A stretch of 11,080 bases of DNA from SP202 sp036339395 (GTDB lineage: Bacteria; Planctomycetota; Phycisphaerae; Phycisphaerales; SM1A02), in contig JAYZBD010000040.1 in the NCBI GenBank assembly GCA_036339395.1, positions 1 to 11,080 on the forward strand. Reading direction: 5' to 3'. Below, piece by piece: positions 1 through 7,774 of the stretch. Position numbers and translations under genes: made by a program. A model generated the notes under the pieces. That model had not been told where the DNA came from. It searched no databases and was given only the letters and a program-made list of their open reading frames with translations. Numbering within the stretch: position 1 is the stretch's first letter; every line of letters starts with the position of its first letter.

Positions 1-1257
1 GGAATGATCCGTGATGATCAGGACACAGTCTGCATTCCCGAGAACCGATGCATCAAGATCGACGGAACGCATCTCGATGTCGTGATGACGCATCTCCGGG
101 AACTCCGGGCAGTGTGGGTCGTGGTACGACACTTCAGCTCCACGCTCGATCAGAAGATCGATGATCGTCGCAGCAGGAGATTCACGTACATCATCCACAT
201 CAGGTTTGTAAGCGATGCCCAGGACCAGGATCTTAGAAGCCTGGAGTGGTTTTCCGTCCGTGTTCAACGCCTCCGCTACACGGTTGACGACGTAGATCGG
301 CATATGTGCATTGACTTCACCCGCCAGTTCGATGAACCGGGTCGTGTGTCCCAGTTCACGGGCTTTCCAGGTCAGGTAGAAGGGGTCGATCGGAATGCAG
401 TGTCCTCCGAGACCGGGGCCCGGGTAGAAGGCCTGGAATCCGAAAGGCTTGGTCGCTGCCGCGTTAATGACTTCCCAGATGTCGATGTCCATCCGGTCCA
501 GGATCACCTTCAACTCGTTGACGAGTGCGATGTTCACCGCTCGATAGACATTTTCGAGAATCTTCGCCGACTCGGCGATTTCGGCCGAGGAGACCCTGTG
601 AGCTTCGGCAACAACCTGGTCGTACAACAGCATTGCAAGATCCGTACTGACCTTGTCTACCCCGCCAACCAGTTTCGGTATTGCCGCGGTCGTGACTCCC
701 TTTCGACCTGGATCTTCACGCTCGGGGCTGTATGCCAGGAAGAAATCCTCTCCGCAGGCAAGTCCCGATGCAGCAAGCAATGGCAGCATCTCATCCCGCG
801 TTGTCCCTGGATAGGTCGTGGACTCGAGCACGACCAGTTGGCCGGGGCGAAGGGTTGATGCAGCAAGCTTTGTTGTGTCCAGGACGTAGCTCAGATCCGG
901 CTCGTTATGAGCACCCAGCGGAGTCGGAACACACAGGACAATGACATCAGCAACTTCAAGACGTGTTGGATCCGAGGTTGCCGCGAAGCGATCGGACTCC
1001 GACAAGGCAACGTGCATTTCGTCGCCGAGGTGATGAAGATAGGTTTCGCCCGATTCTAGTTTCGTAATCTTGCGTTCATCGACATCGAAACCAAGAACGT
1101 TGAATCCAGCTTCGAGCACCGCATGCGCCAAGGGCATGCCGACGTATCCCATGCCCACGACCGCGATCGTCGCTGACTGCGTCTTCAATCGATCCTCGAG
1201 CAGTTGGGCCGGGGTTGCCTTCACGGCTCCGGTATGTCCTGGATCACTTGTAGTCAT
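1..1257 (-). CDS. wbpA: UDP-N-acetyl-D-glucosamine 6-dehydrogenase, WbpA-like (3' end cut by window)
   Basis: Cytoplasmic NAD-dependent enzyme that oxidises C6 of UDP-GlcNAc in two steps to UDP-GlcNAcA, the first step towards UDP-ManNAc(3NAc)A. Translating the minus strand from the ATG at 1257-1255 gives 419 residues with no stop before the window edge. The family is usually about 430 residues, so only a short C-terminal tail is missing. Visible landmarks are the N-terminal Rossmann motif VGMGYVG (34-40), the SPER motif (177-180), the central block with K232, N236 and NEL (247-249), and the catalytic-cysteine segment GPGLGGHCIPIDPFYLTWKA with C287. That last segment is typical of the WbpA/WecC branch rather than UDP-glucose dehydrogenases. 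The gene starts 13 bases after the wbpE-like stop, and a TGAGGA ribosome-binding site overlaps that stop, suggesting coupled translation. WecC (UDP-ManNAc dehydrogenase) is the main alternative; the neighbours favour WbpA. Confidence 0.9.
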   Translation of the reverse strand, partial: MTTSDPGHTGAVKATPAQLLEDRLKTQSATIAVVGMGYVGMPLAHAVLEAGFNVLGFDVDERKITKLESGETYLHHLGDEMHVALSESDRFAATSDPTRLEVADVIVLCVPTPLGAHNEPDLSYVLDTTKLAASTLRPGQLVVLESTTYPGTTRDEMLPLLAASGLACGEDFFLAYSPEREDPGRKGVTTAAIPKLVGGVDKVSTDLAMLLYDQVVAEAHRVSSAEIAESAKILENVYRAVNIALVNELKVILDRMDIDIWEVINAAATKPFGFQAFYPGPGLGGHCIPIDPFYLTWKARELGHTTRFIELAGEVNAHMPIYVVNRVAEALNTDGKPLQASKILVLGIAYKPDVDDVRESPAATIIDLLIERGAEVSYHDPHCPEFPEMRHHDIEMRSVDLDASVLGNADCVLIITDHS

Positions 1258-1270
1258 GTCGGAACGATCC

Positions 1271-2476
1271 TCACTGCTGCATGCACGCGGCATGCTGGTT
1301 CATGAAACTGACCACGGTGCTCGCTACATGCGAACGCTGCTCATCTGTCAAGTCCGGATAGATCGGCAGGGCTATTGTTTCCTGCGCAGCGCGGAACGAT
1401 TCAGGGAGATCCTCGGGGGCATACCCCAGGTCTGCGAAACAATCCTGCATATGAAGAGGGACCGGGTAGTAGATCTCGCTTCCTATTCCCTGCTCGGACA
1501 GGTGTGCACGAAGTTCGTCCCGGAGTTCCCCGGGCACGCGAATCACGTACTGGTTGTAGATGTGCCGGGCCGGGGCGGGATTGGCATGCGGTGTTCGAAG
1601 CGGGAAGCCGCCTTCCGACAGCGGGGTCATCGACGTTGAAGCCCCCGCCTCGGCAAATGCCGCGTCATAGAAGGATGCATTGTCGATGCGGCCAGCGTGC
1701 CACTCCTCGAGGTGCTTGAGCTTCACCTTCAACACCGCGGCCTGGAGTGCGTCCAGCCTCGAGTTGATCCCTACTTCCTGGTGGTAGTACTTCGGTTCCA
1801 TGCCATGGACCCGGAGAATCCGTATTCGTTCGGCGATGTCCGGGTCGGCGGTCGTACAGAGTCCACCGTCTCCAAAGCCGCCAAGGTTCTTGCTCGGGAA
1901 GAAGCTCCACGTCCCGACGGCTCCCCTGCTGCCAACCATTGTTCCGTGTGCATCGCGTGTACCAAGTGCCTGCGCAGCATCCTCGATGACTGGAACTCCA
2001 TGTCGCTCTCCGATTTCCAGCATTGCATCGATGTCGCAGGCCTGGCCGTAGAGGTGGACAGGCATGATCGCCAGGAGGTTGTCACATTCTTCTGCCAGGG
2101 CAGCAGTGTGCTCTGGGCACATGTTGTATGTAACAGGATCGATGTCGGCGAATACAGGGGTCAGGCCGATGCGGGAAATCGCGCCACCGGTTGCAAAGAA
2201 CGTATAGGACGGACAGATCACCTGGCCCCTGATACGAGGGACGCCTGGAAGGAGTGCCATCAATGCAAGGAGCAGGGCATCGGATCCCGAAGCACAGCCC
2301 AGTGCATGTGGCACTTCGCAATACTCCCTGCAGTCGGTTTCAAAGTCGCTGACTGTGGGACCAAGAATGAAGTACTGGCTGTCAACCACGGCCTGGATGG
2401 CAGCATCGATCTCGGCCTTCAGGGCCAGGTACTGGGGTTTCAGATCAAGAAGAGGAACATTCGGACCTTCAGCCAC
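1271..2476 (-). CDS. wbpE: PLP-dependent sugar aminotransferase, WbpE-like (DegT/DnrJ/EryC1/StrS family)
   Basis: Predicted UDP-2-acetamido-2-deoxy-3-oxo-D-glucuronate aminotransferase. It would use glutamate to aminate C3 of the 3-keto sugar made by the WbpB-like enzyme, and the resulting 2-oxoglutarate can recycle WbpB's cofactor. I place the start at the GTG at 2476-2474 (401 residues) because an AAAGGAG ribosome-binding site sits seven bases upstream. The protein then begins shortly before PLLDLKPQY, the usual family N terminus. An in-frame ATG at 2509 would add 11 residues that look non-homologous. Landmarks counted from the GTG are GSDALLLALMAL (about 64-75), VIEDAAQALGT with D166 and Q169 near the cofactor, and SFFPSKNLGGFGDGG with the Schiff-base lysine K196. 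The family is broad (perosamine, QuiNAc and other amino sugars), so WbpE specificity rests mainly on the complete set of partner genes. Confidence 0.85.
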   Translation of the reverse strand: MAEGPNVPLLDLKPQYLALKAEIDAAIQAVVDSQYFILGPTVSDFETDCREYCEVPHALGCASGSDALLLALMALLPGVPRIRGQVICPSYTFFATGGAISRIGLTPVFADIDPVTYNMCPEHTAALAEECDNLLAIMPVHLYGQACDIDAMLEIGERHGVPVIEDAAQALGTRDAHGTMVGSRGAVGTWSFFPSKNLGGFGDGGLCTTADPDIAERIRILRVHGMEPKYYHQEVGINSRLDALQAAVLKVKLKHLEEWHAGRIDNASFYDAAFAEAGASTSMTPLSEGGFPLRTPHANPAPARHIYNQYVIRVPGELRDELRAHLSEQGIGSEIYYPVPLHMQDCFADLGYAPEDLPESFRAAQETIALPIYPDLTDEQRSHVASTVVSFMNQHAACMQQ

Positions 2477-2483
2477 TGTGGAA

Positions 2484-2490
2484 CTCCTTT
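2484..2490 (-). promoter_or_regulatory. Ribosome-binding site of the wbpE-like gene
   Basis: The minus strand reads AAAGGAG followed by TTCCACA and then GTG at 2476. The match to the anti-Shine-Dalgarno sequence and the seven-base spacing are near ideal. This decides in favour of the GTG start over the upstream ATG at 2509. Confidence 0.75.
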
Positions 2491-2500
2491 GTGCCCGGAA

Positions 2501-2535
2501 AGTAGGCATTCTACACGGCGAACCTGTGCCGTGAC
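2501..2535 (-). promoter_or_regulatory. Possible internal promoter and small hairpin between the dehydratase and wbpE genes
   Basis: On the minus strand the 77-base gap holds a TAGAAT box (5 of 6 to the sigma-70 -10 consensus) with GTGTCA 18 bases upstream (4 of 6 to the -35). Within the spacer is a perfect six-base inverted repeat, CACGGC/GCCGTG (2514-2519 and 2528-2533), with an eight-base loop. No T-run follows, so it is not a convincing terminator. Promoter consensus in this lineage is uncertain; this is a weak pattern match only. Confidence 0.25.
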
Positions 2536-2553
2536 ACCAGGCCCCCTGTTGGC

Positions 2554-4698
2554 TCAGGACACCCTGTCCTGGACCCTGGAGCCTCCCGTGGCATGCGTGG
2601 GAATCGACTCGATGTGCGGTGACGCGGCTGTCGAGCCCGGCTGGTTTCCCCCGGAAGTTGGTTCATATCCCTTTACGCATTCCACGAGCAGGGCCCTGAT
2701 GCCCGCTCCGTCGTGGGCCTCACAGGCGTCACGAAGTTTCCCGAGAATCCGCTCGACTTCCTTCCATGGCAGGTCCTCTTCAACCGCTCGTGAAATCTGG
2801 GGATGCGTGGTTGCGCTCGTATTCTCTCCGAGTATCAGTTCCTCGTAGAGCTTTTCTCCTGCACGCAATCCGATGTACTCGATCTCGATCTCGCCCCCGG
2901 GATTTTCAGGAGTTCGCTCTTCGTATCCAGCCAGTCGAATCATCGTCTTGGCAAGGTCGGCAATCTGGATTGAAGGACCCATGTCGAGGACGAAGACGCC
3001 TCCCTGCTCCCCCATTGATCCGGCCTGGATGACGAGTTGGGCCGCCTCGGGAATGGTCATGAAGTACCGGGTGACATCGGGATGTGTAACCGTCACGGGC
3101 CCCCCGGCCTGGATCTGTTCCCTGAACAGGGGAACGACCGAGCCCGAGGAATCAAGAACATTCCCGAACCTGACCATGCAGAACTTCGTTGAACAACCAC
3201 GTTCGGAGATGCCCTGGAGGATCATCTCCGCGAAACGTTTCGTAGCTCCCATCATGTTGGTCGGACGAACTGCCTTGTCGGTCGATATGAGAACGAATCG
3301 CTCCACTCCCTCTGCAACGGCTGCTTCTGCAAGATGCAGGGTGCCGAGCACGTTGTTCCTTGCTCCCTCGACGATGTTGTGCTCGACGATCGGGACATGC
3401 TTGTAGGCGGCGGCGTGGTAGATGGTCTGGGTGCCGTGTTCCCTGATGAGTTCACGCATCAGGTCTCCGTCCTTCACATCTCCGAGCTTTCCGATGATCT
3501 CGACATCCAGTCCCTCCGACACGGTCAACTGGGCAAGCGACTTCTCTATGCCATAGAGGTTGAACTCGGAATGGTCGACAAGGACCAGCCGTGTCGGCTG
3601 CAGGTGGATGAGTTGGCGGCAGAGTTCCGAACCGATCGATCCGCCGGCTCCACTGACGAGAATCGATTTTCCCGTTGCGCAGGCATGAAGCAGGTGGGCA
3701 TCGGGCTCAACCGGTTCACGACCGAGCAGATCCTCGATGAGGATCGGGCGGAGTTCATCAAAGCGTGCCGATCCGGCGACGAGTTCCTCGAGACCCGGGA
3801 TGGTGAACACCTTTACCGGAAGGGTCTTGAGCTGGTTGACGATCTCCAGGCGACGATGGCGATTGGCCGAAGGCATCGCGAGAAAGATGCTGGATACCTT
3901 CTTCCTACGAACGATACGTGACAGTTCGGTCGGAGGAGAAATGGGAATGTCACGCAGGGTGTTTCCCCACAGTTCTCGATCATCATCGATGAGAGCTACA
4001 GGCTGGTACTCGACACCATGCACCAGCGCTGAAACGAGTCGTGCTCCCGCCTGCCCGGCCCCGTAGATGATGACTGGGTCACGGTGAACAACGCTTCGAG
4101 ACCGGAAGTAGCCGCGAACAAGCAGCCTGCCTCCACCCACGAACAAGCAAAGCACGAGCCAGAAGTAGATCGGCGTCCGCCCTGGAAGGAAATTCTGTCC
4201 ACTTTCGGGCCTGAGGCTTTCAGGGAGAATGGACTTGCTGATGCCCAGCTCGATGAAGAAGTAGGTCGCGAAAAGGATTCCGGTTGAGAATGATGCGGCG
4301 ACGGCAAGGTCCAGGGCGAATTTAGGCCCGATGTACCTGACAACCGTCCTGTAGAACTTGAGGAACCTGAAGATCACCACCGAGAACGCCGGGATGATCA
4401 GGAGAACCCACCAGACCTGGATCAATCCATGATCTCCGGGCGTCAAGGTAAATGCAGCGACGATTGCAAGAGCAACCGTTATGGCGTCCAGTCCGACGAA
4501 AATGAGACGCTTCGTGTATCTCGAGAAGGGCTCGACATGGCCTACCGCCCAGTCAACCACGTCCATGAAACGGGCACAGCCCTTCAGGATGGATCGCTTC
4601 ACGGCCCGGCGGACCTGGTCGATGCTCTTGAACATGGATGCGATTGTATCCCTCCAACTATCCAGGACACCTCTGGAAATCGCGATTCGCCAGTTCAT
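2554..4698 (-). CDS. Membrane-bound nucleotide-sugar 4,6-dehydratase, WbpM/PglF/CapD type
   Basis: Inner-membrane polysaccharide biosynthesis protein. Large members of this family convert UDP-GlcNAc to UDP-4-keto-6-deoxy-GlcNAc, the precursor of QuiNAc, FucNAc and bacillosamine-type sugars. The 714-residue frame shows about four hydrophobic segments (roughly 64-85, 94-112, 130-150 and 177-196). A first Rossmann domain follows, with IYGAGQAGARL (211-221), then the catalytic short-chain dehydrogenase domain with SGAGGSIGSEL (349-359), HAAAYKHVP (428-436) and STDKAVRPTNMMGATK (472-487). The usual active-site Tyr of YxxxK is Met483, ahead of Lys487, as is characteristic of the WbpM/PglF group. 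The tail after about 680 is rich in Gly, Ser, Thr and Pro. The start is uncertain: the ATGs at 4698, 4635 and 4566 all lack a well-spaced ribosome-binding site, and a start at 4566 would give a more family-like N terminus. It interrupts the ManNAc(3NAc)A gene set, so it probably serves a second sugar. Confidence 0.88.
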   Translation of the reverse strand: MNWRIAISRGVLDSWRDTIASMFKSIDQVRRAVKRSILKGCARFMDVVDWAVGHVEPFSRYTKRLIFVGLDAITVALAIVAAFTLTPGDHGLIQVWWVLLIIPAFSVVIFRFLKFYRTVVRYIGPKFALDLAVAASFSTGILFATYFFIELGISKSILPESLRPESGQNFLPGRTPIYFWLVLCLFVGGGRLLVRGYFRSRSVVHRDPVIIYGAGQAGARLVSALVHGVEYQPVALIDDDRELWGNTLRDIPISPPTELSRIVRRKKVSSIFLAMPSANRHRRLEIVNQLKTLPVKVFTIPGLEELVAGSARFDELRPILIEDLLGREPVEPDAHLLHACATGKSILVSGAGGSIGSELCRQLIHLQPTRLVLVDHSEFNLYGIEKSLAQLTVSEGLDVEIIGKLGDVKDGDLMRELIREHGTQTIYHAAAYKHVPIVEHNIVEGARNNVLGTLHLAEAAVAEGVERFVLISTDKAVRPTNMMGATKRFAEMILQGISERGCSTKFCMVRFGNVLDSSGSVVPLFREQIQAGGPVTVTHPDVTRYFMTIPEAAQLVIQAGSMGEQGGVFVLDMGPSIQIADLAKTMIRLAGYEERTPENPGGEIEIEYIGLRAGEKLYEELILGENTSATTHPQISRAVEEDLPWKEVERILGKLRDACEAHDGAGIRALLVECVKGYEPTSGGNQPGSTAASPHIESIPTHATGGSRVQDRVS

Positions 4699-4847
4699 GT
4701 ATCGGCAAACCGCCGCTCCAGGCCCAAGAAGCCGGTTGGCTCTTCAGGTGCGACGAACCATCGGACAATCGGGTCCGACGGTCACTGTCCGTCCTGTTGA
4801 TGCGTCCGAGCACGCCACCCCTGCAGTCGACAGGGAACCGGTAGCCG
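4699..4847. other. Intergenic gap between the wbpD-like gene and the dehydratase gene
   Basis: This is the longest gap inside the minus-strand operon (149 bases). It contains two small adjacent inverted repeats with five-base stems: CGGAC/GTCCG (4762-4766 and 4773-4777) and GACGG/CCGTC (4777-4781 and 4789-4793). Neither has a following T-run, so I do not call a terminator. I see no convincing coding frame or promoter here. If the dehydratase really begins at 4566 the gap is longer still. Confidence 0.4.
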
Positions 4848-5432
4848 TCAAACTGGTTCCCGATGCAGTACGCCGTCCCCAAGGGTGTACACATCCCCCG
4901 TATGAGCACAACTGCATGAACCGGAACCCTCCAGGGGAAGATCGAGTTGCTCCCCGAAGGCACTCATCCAGCCAATCTGTCTCGCTGGAACGCCGACGAC
5001 CAGCGCGTGATCGGGAACATCCTTGTTGACCACCGCCCCCGCCCCGACGAAGGCGTTCCGACCGATGGTGACCCCACAGATGATCGTGCAATTCGCACCA
5101 AGCGTTGCCCCCTGCCTCACGATGGTATCGAGGTATTCATCCTTCCTCGTCACGGCCGAGCGTGGGTTGTACACGTTTGTGAAGACCATGCTCGGGCCAC
5201 AGAAGACGTCATCCTCGAGGATCACGTTGTCGTAGACAGAAACGTTGTTCTGGATCTTCACGTTGTCGCCGATTGAAACCCTGTTTCCGACGAACACGTT
5301 CTGGCCCAATGAGCACCCGCGGCCCAGGACGGCTTCTGGACACACATGCACAAAATGCCAGATGCGACAATCCTCGCCGATGGTTGCTCCATCATCGATG
5401 ATCGCGGATTCATGAATGAAAGGTTCAGCCAT
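4848..5432 (-). CDS. wbpD: UDP-2-acetamido-3-amino-2,3-dideoxy-D-glucuronate N-acetyltransferase, WbpD-like
   Basis: Acetyl-CoA-dependent enzyme of the left-handed beta-helix (hexapeptide repeat) class that acetylates the 3-amino group installed by the WbpE-like enzyme, giving UDP-GlcNAc(3NAc)A. The 194-residue length matches the family (about 190). Hexapeptide-type repeats run from about residue 10 to 150. The blocks IWHFVHVCPEAVLG (24-37), SLGQNVFVGN (41-50), KIQNNVSVYDNV (59-70), CGPSMVFTNVYNPR (78-91), GATLGANCTI (108-117) and VGVPARQIGWMS (146-157) are strongly WbpD/WlbB-like. The C-terminal stretch beginning FGEQLDLP, with Cys and His residues (CSCAHTG, 174-180), also matches WbpD. Functional enzymes of this fold are trimers. 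The start follows a TGAGGT ribosome-binding site that overlaps the stop of the wbpB-like gene; only nine bases separate the two genes. Confidence 0.93.
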   Translation of the reverse strand: MAEPFIHESAIIDDGATIGEDCRIWHFVHVCPEAVLGRGCSLGQNVFVGNRVSIGDNVKIQNNVSVYDNVILEDDVFCGPSMVFTNVYNPRSAVTRKDEYLDTIVRQGATLGANCTIICGVTIGRNAFVGAGAVVNKDVPDHALVVGVPARQIGWMSAFGEQLDLPLEGSGSCSCAHTGDVYTLGDGVLHREPV

Positions 5433-5441
5433 CGTGCTACC

Positions 5442-6488
5442 TCATCGTTCCAGTGGCAGGTGGATCATCTCGCCAGTCTCAGCAGACCTATAGGCTGCTA
5501 TGAGGAGTTCAAGGCTGTTGAGACCCTGCTGTCCATCCGTCATCGCCTCGGCCTCTCCACGAAGTGCCTCGATGACATTCCTGTAGTAGGGAGGGTGTCC
5601 GAAACCATATACCGAGCCGGTTTCATACGACGCCTCCCGAATAGACGCATCGTCGGGGTGCTCATCTGCAAATGACCATTCCTGGATCTCGTTGACAGCT
5701 ACGCCGCCAACTCGAACCGAACCGTTCTGCCCGAGAATCGTGATGGATCCCTCGAGATTCTTTGGGTAGGTCAGCATGGTCACGTTGACGCTGCCGAGGC
5801 CACCGTCCTTCCATCGAACATTGATGATGCCCGTATCCTCCATCTCGATCTTCCGCTCGAGTGTCGCCGTGATCGCGTGAATCGCATCGATCGGACCAAT
5901 GAGCCAGTCAAGCAGATCAATGTAATGGCTCGCCTGGTTCATGAAAGCACCCCCATCGAGATCTCGGGTGCCTCGCCAGTCGTCCGCATCATAATACTCC
6001 TGGGGCCTCGTCCAGAAGACATTGATGTTCACCATGTAGATCTGTCCGAATCGTCCCGAATCAACCGCCCTTTTCAGAAGCTGAAGCGTCGCATTCAGGC
6101 GATTCTGCTTGACCACGAACAGGCGAACGCCCCCATCCTCACAGGCTTTGACCATGTCGAGACCATCCTGCCAGTGCGTCGCCATGGGCTTCTCGGACAT
6201 GACATGAACACCGGCCTTTGCACAGCGGATGGCGTGATCCGGATGAAGACCGCTGGGGGTGCAGATGGTCACGATGTCCGGAGATGTCTCCTTGAGCATG
6301 GTCTCGAGGCAGTCGAAAGTTGGGGTGCCTTCTGGAAGATCGGCTGATGCAAGGGCTGCTTCGTTCGTGTCACAGGCTCCCACAAGTTCCAAATCTTCGG
6401 CGTGTACTGCGATCGCCTCCAGGTGCTTCCCGGAAATACGGCCCGTGCCGAGAATCGCGATTCGTATTGGTCGATCAGTAATGGACAT
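5442..6488 (-). CDS. wbpB: UDP-N-acetyl-D-glucosaminuronate 3-dehydrogenase, WbpB/WlbA-like (Gfo/Idh/MocA family)
   Basis: NAD-dependent oxidoreductase that oxidises C3 of UDP-GlcNAcA to give the 3-keto substrate of the WbpE-like aminotransferase. In characterised systems the reduced cofactor is reoxidised using 2-oxoglutarate. The 348-residue protein has an N-terminal Rossmann fold with AILGTGRISGKH (11-22), the family EKP motif with catalytic-type Lys100 (99-101), and a substrate domain carrying KQNR (127-130), FWTRPQEYYDADDWRG (158-173) and GGAFMNQASHYIDLLDWLIGP (179-199) with His188. The TYPKNLEGSITILG and VRVGGVAVNEIQ segments resemble WlbA enzymes of Bordetella and Thermus more closely than the shorter Pseudomonas WbpB. 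A weak AGGATT lies upstream of the ATG at 6488. The gene is preceded by a 68-base gap with no obvious signal and followed by wbpD after nine bases. Confidence 0.9.
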   Translation of the reverse strand: MSITDRPIRIAILGTGRISGKHLEAIAVHAEDLELVGACDTNEAALASADLPEGTPTFDCLETMLKETSPDIVTICTPSGLHPDHAIRCAKAGVHVMSEKPMATHWQDGLDMVKACEDGGVRLFVVKQNRLNATLQLLKRAVDSGRFGQIYMVNINVFWTRPQEYYDADDWRGTRDLDGGAFMNQASHYIDLLDWLIGPIDAIHAITATLERKIEMEDTGIINVRWKDGGLGSVNVTMLTYPKNLEGSITILGQNGSVRVGGVAVNEIQEWSFADEHPDDASIREASYETGSVYGFGHPPYYRNVIEALRGEAEAMTDGQQGLNSLELLIAAYRSAETGEMIHLPLER

Positions 6489-6556
6489 TCAAACTGGAAT
6501 CCTGCGAATGAGGAGAAGGAGCGGGAAGGATATCCGGGCAATGCCGGCACTGCACA

Positions 6557-7774
6557 TCAGCCTGCAGCAGCCCCGTGGAGGGCCTCGGCAACGCGTTCTG
6601 CAAGAACACCCATGTTGAACTGGTTGAGAACTGCGGCTCGGCCCCGCTCGCCCATTGCAACTCGTTCTTCCCTTCCAAGTGCTTTCATGTCGATAAGAGC
6701 TGCTGCCAGTGCCTGTGGATCTCCCGCTGCGACGGAAACTCCGGCACCAGAGTCGACCACTGGATTGACCGGCGTGTCAACCGCCGTGATAACGGGGCGA
6801 CCTGCTGCCATGTAGTCGAACATCTTGTTTGGTGATATTCCATACCTGAAGACTCTGCCAGGCTTCAGGGGAAGAAGGCACGCATCCGCCTCCTGGAGCG
6901 TGGCGTAGATGTCCTTCTTGGGAACCGGATCATCGAACTCGACAACTTCAATGGCCTTCATTCGCGCATGATTCTGCAGGGATACCTTCAGGGGACCATC
7001 TCCGACGAGTCGGATACGAAATGCATCGGCCCCAGTGTCATCCTGGAGAATCCGCCCTGCTTCAACTACGCATTCCAGGCCATTTGCAAGACCATGAGCC
7101 CCGGCGTACATCGCCGTAAACGGCGCCTCCCCTGGGGGAGGATGTGGCGCAGGGACATGCTGAGGGTCGATCCCGTTGGGTATCCAGGTAATGGCATCCC
7201 TGAGGCCCCCCTTCGCCACGATGTGTTGTTCCGAACCGGGCAAGAGCGTGAAGATGCAGGAGGCCGCCCGGTAGATGCGACGCTCGAGAATCCCCATGTG
7301 CAGCACCGCTGGATTCCACCTCGACACTCCGGCGACATCGACGATCGACTCGGGCCAGATATCCCGGATTTCACAGCAGAACGGCACCTGCATTCCTGCA
7401 GCAAGCCGCCTTGCTGCATCGGCAGCATAGAGATGCGGCGATGATCCCACGATGACATCGGGGCTTGGAATCTTGTCCATCGAGGCGAAGCCTGGCAGGC
7501 GTGCGGCAAATGAACGCATGTTGCGCAATTTCGCGATTGGATTCTCGGCATAGGCCCGGGTGCGGAGCCAGGCGTACCTGACGCCGTCACGCATCTCGAC
7601 CCGCCAGTCTTCTCCGGGATCAAGACGATCCTTCAGGAGCGAGTAGTGAAAACTCGATGCAAGGAGCGTTACATCGATTCCATGATCCCCCAGCAACCTC
7701 GCCAGGGTGTGATGCCTCGTTCCACCTGGTTCATCCAGGGAACAGGCGTAGTGGTTGACCCACCAGCAGTTCAT
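6557..7774 (-). CDS. Glycosyltransferase family 4, WbuB/WbpH-like
   Basis: Predicted GT-B retaining glycosyltransferase that acts at the cytoplasmic membrane face, adding a nucleotide-activated amino sugar to a growing lipid-linked oligosaccharide. The 405 residues include an N-terminal acceptor domain beginning WWVNHYACSLDEPGGTRHH, then EIRDIWPES (135-143), IPNGID (198-203), YAGAHG (223-228), LVGDGP (256-261) and the donor-binding segment YGISPNKMFDYMAAGRPVI (311-329). In that last segment the usual EX7E pair is replaced by Gly and Asp (312 and 320), a variant I believe is common in WbuB-like proteins. There is no signal peptide. The ATG at 7774 overlaps the wbpI stop by four bases (ATGA), so it is probably translationally coupled to the epimerase gene. 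The sugar it transfers cannot be read from the sequence; context suggests ManNAc(3NAc)A or a 6-deoxy-HexNAc. Confidence 0.85.
   Translation of the reverse strand: MNCWWVNHYACSLDEPGGTRHHTLARLLGDHGIDVTLLASSFHYSLLKDRLDPGEDWRVEMRDGVRYAWLRTRAYAENPIAKLRNMRSFAARLPGFASMDKIPSPDVIVGSSPHLYAADAARRLAAGMQVPFCCEIRDIWPESIVDVAGVSRWNPAVLHMGILERRIYRAASCIFTLLPGSEQHIVAKGGLRDAITWIPNGIDPQHVPAPHPPPGEAPFTAMYAGAHGLANGLECVVEAGRILQDDTGADAFRIRLVGDGPLKVSLQNHARMKAIEVVEFDDPVPKKDIYATLQEADACLLPLKPGRVFRYGISPNKMFDYMAAGRPVITAVDTPVNPVVDSGAGVSVAAGDPQALAAALIDMKALGREERVAMGERGRAAVLNQFNMGVLAERVAEALHGAAAG

Noticed and set aside
4..858. Open plus-strand frame of 284 codons
   Set aside because: It lies antisense to the wbpA-like gene, its translation is rich in Arg, Asp and Val without recognisable motifs, and the minus-strand frame has clear dehydrogenase motifs throughout.
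2514..2533. Hairpin after the dehydratase stop as a terminator
   Set aside because: The stem is only six bases, the loop is eight bases and no T-run follows on the minus strand. The downstream genes belong to the same pathway.
1697..2848. Open plus-strand frame of 383 codons
   Set aside because: It runs antisense across the 3' end of the dehydratase gene and most of the wbpE-like gene, crossing their boundary. The Cys/His-rich translation looks like a codon shadow.
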